Assembly (NCBI GenBank): GCA_903921945.1 | Contig: CAIXSC010000697.1 | Coordinates: 1-6,016 of the forward strand | Source of the DNA: an uncultured Planctomycetaceae bacterium | GTDB lineage: Bacteria > Planctomycetota > Planctomycetia > Pirellulales > Pirellulaceae | Direction of reading: 5' to 3' | DNA length: 6,016 nt | In this document: positions 1 through 3,097 of the stretch, in pieces | Layout: the number at the start of each line of letters is the position of its first letter | How positions within the stretch are numbered: position 1 is the first letter of the stretch | Translations under genes and position numbers: made by a program | The notes under the pieces: generated by a model | Told to the model about the DNA's origin: nothing | The model's input: only the letters and a program-made list of their open reading frames with translations | Database searches by the model: none

Positions 1-445
1 CGACACTGGTCACCTCTTTCACCAACGGTTCGCCGCCGATGATCGCGGTGAACCGCCGCGCATTGGCGGGAGGAGCCGGCTTGCCGGCCACCACGGGCAG
101 CGGTCGCCACTCCTTGGCTCCATGCGAAGGGCCGGCATGATGGGCGGCGACCTCGTCGTCGGAACGGGCCGGCAGGCAGAGCGTCTCGAAAACGGCTCCC
201 CGCGGCGACGTGCTCAACCGATACCGCACGAGCAGGAATTCCGCTTCGATCGATTCAGGCAACTGCGAATTCGCCACCTGTTTCCAACCTTGGGGAACCA
301 AAAAACGAAAGCCGGCCGAATCGTTAAGGTAGACCGGGCCGTCGCGAAGCGCGGGGGCCTGCGGCTCCGCCGCACATCCGACCGCCAGGACGATCGCGAG
401 ACAACACGCGAGCGACTTGATCGTGAATCGTTGGTTCGAGGGCAT
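1..445 (-). CDS. Secreted lipoprotein, N-terminal part (3' end beyond the left edge)
   Basis: The frame is open from the ATG at 445-443 to the window edge, giving 148 residues and no stop. The start MPSNQRFTIK is followed by a hydrophobic stretch (residues 11-23) and a lipobox-like A-V-G-C with Cys24, so a type II signal peptide and lipid anchor are likely. After Cys24 comes a stretch with GFRFLVPQGWKQV near residues 45-57, which resembles the entry strand of small PsbP/DUF1795-like domains; this is a similarity by eye only. No in-frame start lies just upstream and no good Shine-Dalgarno is visible; GGAAG is about 18 bases away. It is divergent from the propeller gene. Function is unknown. 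The lipoprotein call is fairly secure and the domain call is weak. Confidence 0.75.
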   Translation of the reverse strand, partial: MPSNQRFTIKSLACCLAIVLAVGCAAEPQAPALRDGPVYLNDSAGFRFLVPQGWKQVANSQLPESIEAEFLLVRYRLSTSPRGAVFETLCLPARSDDEVAAHHAGPSHGAKEWRPLPVVAGKPAPPANARRFTAIIGGEPLVKEVTSV

Positions 446-559
446 GGCGACCGCACCAGGGGGCTTCCGAAAACGTTCGCGGCGATACGGCGACCTATCG
501 CGTCCGGGTGGTAGCATCATTGAGGAGACGTGAATGAAAAGCCAGGGGAGTTCCGATCG
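446..559. promoter_or_regulatory. Divergent intergenic region with a small inverted repeat and two candidate ribosome sites
   Basis: This gap separates the minus-strand lipoprotein from the plus-strand propeller gene and should hold both promoters. I see no clear -35/-10 pair. It contains a perfect 6-bp inverted repeat, GCGATA (482-487) and TATCGC (496-501), with an 8-base loop, which could be an operator or a chance hairpin. Two purine-rich sites face the propeller gene. GAGGAG (522-527) is only 2 bases before the GTG at 530, which is too close. AGGGGAG (544-550) is 9 bases before the ATG at 560. The second pair has normal spacing, so I prefer the ATG at 560. Confidence 0.35.
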
Positions 560-2302
560 ATGTTCGCGGTCGTGCCGCTCGACAGTCCTTTCAGCAGTTG
601 GCCCGTATGGCTGGTGTTGGCTGTATGGTTAGGCTTGGCGAGCCTGTTCGGAATCGCCGTCCTGTTCGCCTGGGCACGATGGGGAGACGGATGGGATCGG
701 CTTCGCGAGCACAGCGTGCCGGTGTCAGCGGCGATTTTACTGCTGATCGCTGGAGTCACGGCTTGGCGGTGGTGGAGCGGTCCCAGCAAGTGGTGGAGCG
801 GCCCAAGCCAGCTGTCGACGCCAGATCGGCTGGGTTCACGCGTTGGGGCTGGAGGCGGCTCGGTTCTAGCGCCTTGGCAGCGAGGACTGGACTGGCCGAT
901 GGATCGGGGATCGGCGGCTCGTCTGGGGATCGCGCCCGGAGGCGTGGGTCCGGGTTCGAACTCGCCCAAGGTGCGATGGCGGTTTGGCCGGCCTGAGGAA
1001 GCGTTCTACGCTTCACCGGCCGTTTCCGGGAACCGCCTGTATGCCGTGGGAAGCGAGGGCGACTCGGGGCGTGTCGTCGCGTTGGAACTGGCAACCGGCA
1101 GGCTCGCGTGGAGCGGCGGCCCGCCGGGCATGCGAGCGACTTTCGCGTCCCCGGTGGTCGCCGGCCAACAGCTCTTTTGTGGCGAAGGATTACATGCGAC
1201 GCGCGATGCCCGATTGTTCGTCTTGGCGCTGTCCTCGGAACCAACCGAGTCAGCTCGGCTGCTCTGGAGCTTCCCAACTCGCGGCCACATCGAGTGTACG
1301 CCGACGGTTGTGGCTCGAAGTGCCAATCCCCCTTCGTCGCTCGATGGCGGATTGCAAGCCGGTGCGTCGCGAGATGGGAAATCGTTGGGTGGGGTAGGAG
1401 TGGGAGTGGGAGTGGGAGTGGCGGCGAATCCGCCGCGCGACGGAGGAAGCGACCGGATTTACTTTCAGGCGGGTGATGATGGCGTGTACGCCCTTTCGAG
1501 CGGCTTTGCGGGGGAAAACGGTGAATCCGCTCGGCTGGTGTTTCACAACCAAGGCGCGCGGTATGCCGACGCGGAAACCGCGTTGCTGGTCGACGGCGGC
1601 TTGGTGTATGCCGGTCTTGGGCGGGGCGGCGAGGCGGTCTGTTTGTTGGATGCAGCCACCGGCCGGGAACTGGACCGGCTGCCGACCGACTGGCCTGTTT
1701 TCGCACCACCGGCAGCCAGCGGCTCGTCGGTTTTCATCGGTATGGGCGACGCGGATTTCGCCAACCCGAGCGGAGGCGATCGGAACGCACCCGTCGAACT
1801 GCGGAGAGCGGGGCGCCGCGCGGCAACGAGCCAAGGAAGGGCGGGAACGACCGGCGACTCGCGTACCGGCGGGGCGGTTTGGCGGTTGGAGCGGGGGACC
1901 TTGCGCGTGGTCTGGCGTCGCGAATTGCCCGGCGCTGTGCTGGGGTTGGTGGCGTGCCCCGGGGGCGAAGTGATCGCCGGCTGTGGCGACGGGCGAGTGT
2001 ACGCGATCGCCGCGGATAACGGTAATCCGCGTTCTTGGTCGACGGGGGCGGCGCTGTCGGCGCCGCTGGCGGTCGCGGGCCAATACGTGTACGGCGTGAA
2101 TCATGGCGGTTGGTTGTTCGCCATCGATCGCCAGGCGGCGGGCGAGTCGCTGGCGTGGCGCTGGCGGATCGGAGAGCCTGGGCCGTATGTCAGTGGCCCG
2201 GTTGTGGCGGGAGAGTGGCTGGTCGTGGGCACGCCGAACGACGGGTTGATCTGTGTCGAGCCCGATTCGTCGCATCGCGCTCATTCCGCCAGCGGTCTGT
2301 AA
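560..2302 (+). CDS. Membrane-anchored PQQ-type (BamB-like) beta-propeller protein
   Basis: Numbering here counts from the longer GTG start at 530 (590 aa). The preferred ATG at 560 is residue 11 and gives 580 aa. Two hydrophobic helices lie at about residues 24-48 and 63-79. They are joined by a loop with R50, R57 and R59, so the N-terminus and propeller are probably extracytoplasmic. A low-complexity tether follows. Eight propeller-like repeats then run at about 162-195, 206-248, 255-324, 351-384, 393-466, 471-504, 511-548 and 555-578. Each has the 'V-x-G-x-x-x-Y-x-G ... G-x-V-x-A-L' rhythm, as in GDGRVYAIAADNG and HGGWLFAIDRQ. Eight blades match BamB and PQQ-like folds. No quinoprotein catalytic residues could be assigned, so this is probably a binding or scaffold protein, not a dehydrogenase. 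Low-complexity inserts split blades 3 (about 265-306) and 5 (about 410-447). It may be unrelated to the sigma/kinase pair, which lies 158 bases downstream. Confidence 0.85.
   Translation: MFAVVPLDSPFSSWPVWLVLAVWLGLASLFGIAVLFAWARWGDGWDRLREHSVPVSAAILLLIAGVTAWRWWSGPSKWWSGPSQLSTPDRLGSRVGAGGGSVLAPWQRGLDWPMDRGSAARLGIAPGGVGPGSNSPKVRWRFGRPEEAFYASPAVSGNRLYAVGSEGDSGRVVALELATGRLAWSGGPPGMRATFASPVVAGQQLFCGEGLHATRDARLFVLALSSEPTESARLLWSFPTRGHIECTPTVVARSANPPSSLDGGLQAGASRDGKSLGGVGVGVGVGVAANPPRDGGSDRIYFQAGDDGVYALSSGFAGENGESARLVFHNQGARYADAETALLVDGGLVYAGLGRGGEAVCLLDAATGRELDRLPTDWPVFAPPAASGSSVFIGMGDADFANPSGGDRNAPVELRRAGRRAATSQGRAGTTGDSRTGGAVWRLERGTLRVVWRRELPGAVLGLVACPGGEVIAGCGDGRVYAIAADNGNPRSWSTGAALSAPLAVAGQYVYGVNHGGWLFAIDRQAAGESLAWRWRIGEPGPYVSGPVVAGEWLVVGTPNDGLICVEPDSSHRAHSASGL
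770..811 (+). repeat. 21-bp tandem duplication encoding WWSGPS twice
   Basis: Two adjacent 21-base copies (770-790 and 791-811) encode WWSGPSK and WWSGPSQ just after the second transmembrane helix of the propeller protein. The copies differ at a few bases. The unit is a multiple of three, so the frame is kept. It lengthens an aromatic juxtamembrane linker. Confidence 0.75.
1397..1420 (+). repeat. 6-bp microsatellite (GGAGTG)x4 encoding Gly-Val repeats
   Basis: Four perfect GGAGTG units lie inside the propeller gene, preceded by the related GGGGTA codons, and encode (Gly-Val)5 at residues 288-297. They sit in the low-complexity insert that splits blade 3. The array overlaps a G-quadruplex pattern on the coding strand: G runs at 1391-1394, 1402-1404, 1408-1410 and 1414-1416, with loops of 7, 3 and 3 bases. 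Unit loss or gain would keep the frame. Confidence 0.85.
1421..1436. repeat. GC-rich inverted repeat, 6-bp stem
   Basis: GCGGCG (1421-1426) and CGCCGC (1431-1436) form a perfect 6-bp stem with the loop AATC, directly after the GGAGTG array. The 13-mer at 1421-1433 recurs in reverse complement at 3101-3113, over the first codons of the kinase gene. It could be a remnant of a dispersed repeat or chance in GC-rich DNA. Confidence 0.4.
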
Positions 2303-2395
2303 GAGTTGAGCGAAGGCACCGGTAGTTATTACGTGGCGGTTTACGGTTGGGCAGCGGTTGACTGGTTGGCGGGATGCGTCGCGATTGGGGGTCCG

Positions 2396-2437
2396 TTGGG
2401 TGAGTTGGCGAACGTTATACTTGGACGGGCGTTTCGC
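2396..2437 (+). promoter_or_regulatory. Candidate promoter of the sigma factor-kinase unit
   Basis: Two readings are possible in the 158-base gap before the sigma gene. GAAC (2410-2413), 16 bases, then CGTT (2430-2433) resembles the GAAC / CGTC layout of many ECF sigma promoters and would suit autoregulation with a leader of about 20 bases. Alternatively TATACT (2416-2421) is a good housekeeping -10, but its best -35 (TTGGGT, 2396-2401) is only 14 bases away. Neither is proven. The rest of the gap (2303-2395) shows nothing definite and no strong terminator for the propeller gene. Confidence 0.25.
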
Positions 2438-2447
2438 CGGCCTCGTC

Positions 2448-2452
2448 AAGGA
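2448..2452 (+). promoter_or_regulatory. Ribosome binding site supporting the GTG start of the sigma gene
   Basis: AAGGA ends 8 bases before the GTG at 2461. This normal spacing supports GTG as the start, and region 2 of the sigma factor then begins at the usual distance from the N-terminus. Confidence 0.6.
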
Positions 2453-2460
2453 ACCGTATC

Positions 2461-3069
2461 GTGAGCGACAACCCGGTAACTCGTCCCACGTTGCTATTGC
2501 GATTGCGCGACGCGCAGGACCATGGGGCGTGGAGGCAGTTTGTCGAGGTCTATTCGCCGTTGGTGTATCGCTACGCTTTGAAACGCGGGTTGCAGGACGC
2601 GGACGCGGCTGATGTCACGCAGGAAGTGCTGCGAGCGGTTGCGAAAACGATCGGCCAGTGGGACTACGATCCTCGGACGGGAAAGTTTCGCGGTTGGTTG
2701 TTCACGGTCGCGCGGAGCAAACTGGCGGACTTCGCGCACCACCGCCGTCGAGCGCCGCAGGGCACCGGCGATTCGAATGTGCGGGAGATGTTGGAAAATC
2801 AAGTCGAAGCGAACGAGGAGCAGGCGTTTTGGGAGCATGAGTACCAGCGGCGGGTGTTTCAGTGGGCGGCTGAGCAGCTCCGCGGCCAGTTCCAGCCCGC
2901 GACCTGGGACGCGTTCTGGCGGACGGCGGTGCAGAACGAGGATGCGGCGTCCGTGGCCAGCGGTCTTGGGATGTCGGTTGGCGCGGTCTATGTCGCGAAG
3001 AGCCGCGTGTTGGCGAAACTGAGGGAAAAAGTCCAGGAACTGGGCGACGAGGTGCCGGAAGGTTGCTGA
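2461..3069 (+). CDS. ECF-type RNA polymerase sigma factor, planctomycete kinase-linked type
   Basis: This 202-residue protein has the two-domain ECF layout, which directs RNA polymerase to specific promoters. Region 2 spans about residues 22-96: WRQFVEVYSPLVYRYAL for 2.1, DADAADVTQEVL (46-57) for the core-binding segment 2.2, and GKFRGWLFTVARSKLADF followed by HHRRR for 2.3-2.4, which melts and reads the -10. A linker covers about 97-135. Region 4 (about 136-193) carries the -35-reading helix-turn-helix, with ASVASGLGMSVGAVYVAKSR at its core. In 2.2 the usual D-A-E-D reads D48-A-A-D51, followed by Thr53, so one acidic contact is missing. It is followed after 28 bases by a Ser/Thr kinase with a zinc anti-sigma-like motif, and no separate anti-sigma gene is present between them. 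The family call is firm; the regulon is unknown. Confidence 0.95.
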   Translation: MSDNPVTRPTLLLRLRDAQDHGAWRQFVEVYSPLVYRYALKRGLQDADAADVTQEVLRAVAKTIGQWDYDPRTGKFRGWLFTVARSKLADFAHHRRRAPQGTGDSNVREMLENQVEANEEQAFWEHEYQRRVFQWAAEQLRGQFQPATWDAFWRTAVQNEDAASVASGLGMSVGAVYVAKSRVLAKLREKVQELGDEVPEGC

Positions 3070-3085
3070 GCGGTCGTCAGGTGGT

Positions 3086-3091
3086 AGGGAG
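3086..3091 (+). promoter_or_regulatory. Ribosome binding site fixing the kinase start
   Basis: AGGGAG lies 6 bases before the ATG at 3098. The kinase frame stays open further upstream into the sigma gene, so this site decides the start. It places the zinc motif about 45 residues into the protein, its usual position. Confidence 0.65.
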
Positions 3092-3097
3092 CGAACG

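Noticed and set aside
122..514. 130-codon plus-strand open frame
   Set aside because: It lies opposite the lipoprotein frame, which has a proper signal peptide and lipobox. The plus-strand product is Arg-rich with no recognisable domain, as expected for an antisense shadow in GC-rich DNA.
530..559. GTG at 530 as the start of the propeller gene
   Set aside because: The nearest purine-rich site ends only 2 bases upstream, whereas the ATG at 560 has AGGGGAG at a 9-base spacing. The longer form remains possible and adds only ten residues before the first helix.
2303..2350. Possible terminator after the propeller gene (ACCG ... CGGT)
   Set aside because: The stem is only 4 bp with a long loop and no run of T follows, so it is not a credible rho-independent terminator.
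2368..2383. Possible sigma-54 promoter (GG ... GC) before the sigma gene
   Set aside because: The spacing between the GG and GC dinucleotides is 11 bases, not the required 10, and the flanking consensus is poor.
1250..2449. 399-codon minus-strand open frame opposite the propeller gene
   Set aside because: The product is a Arg/Pro/His-rich mix without domains, while the plus strand encodes regular propeller repeats across the same bases.
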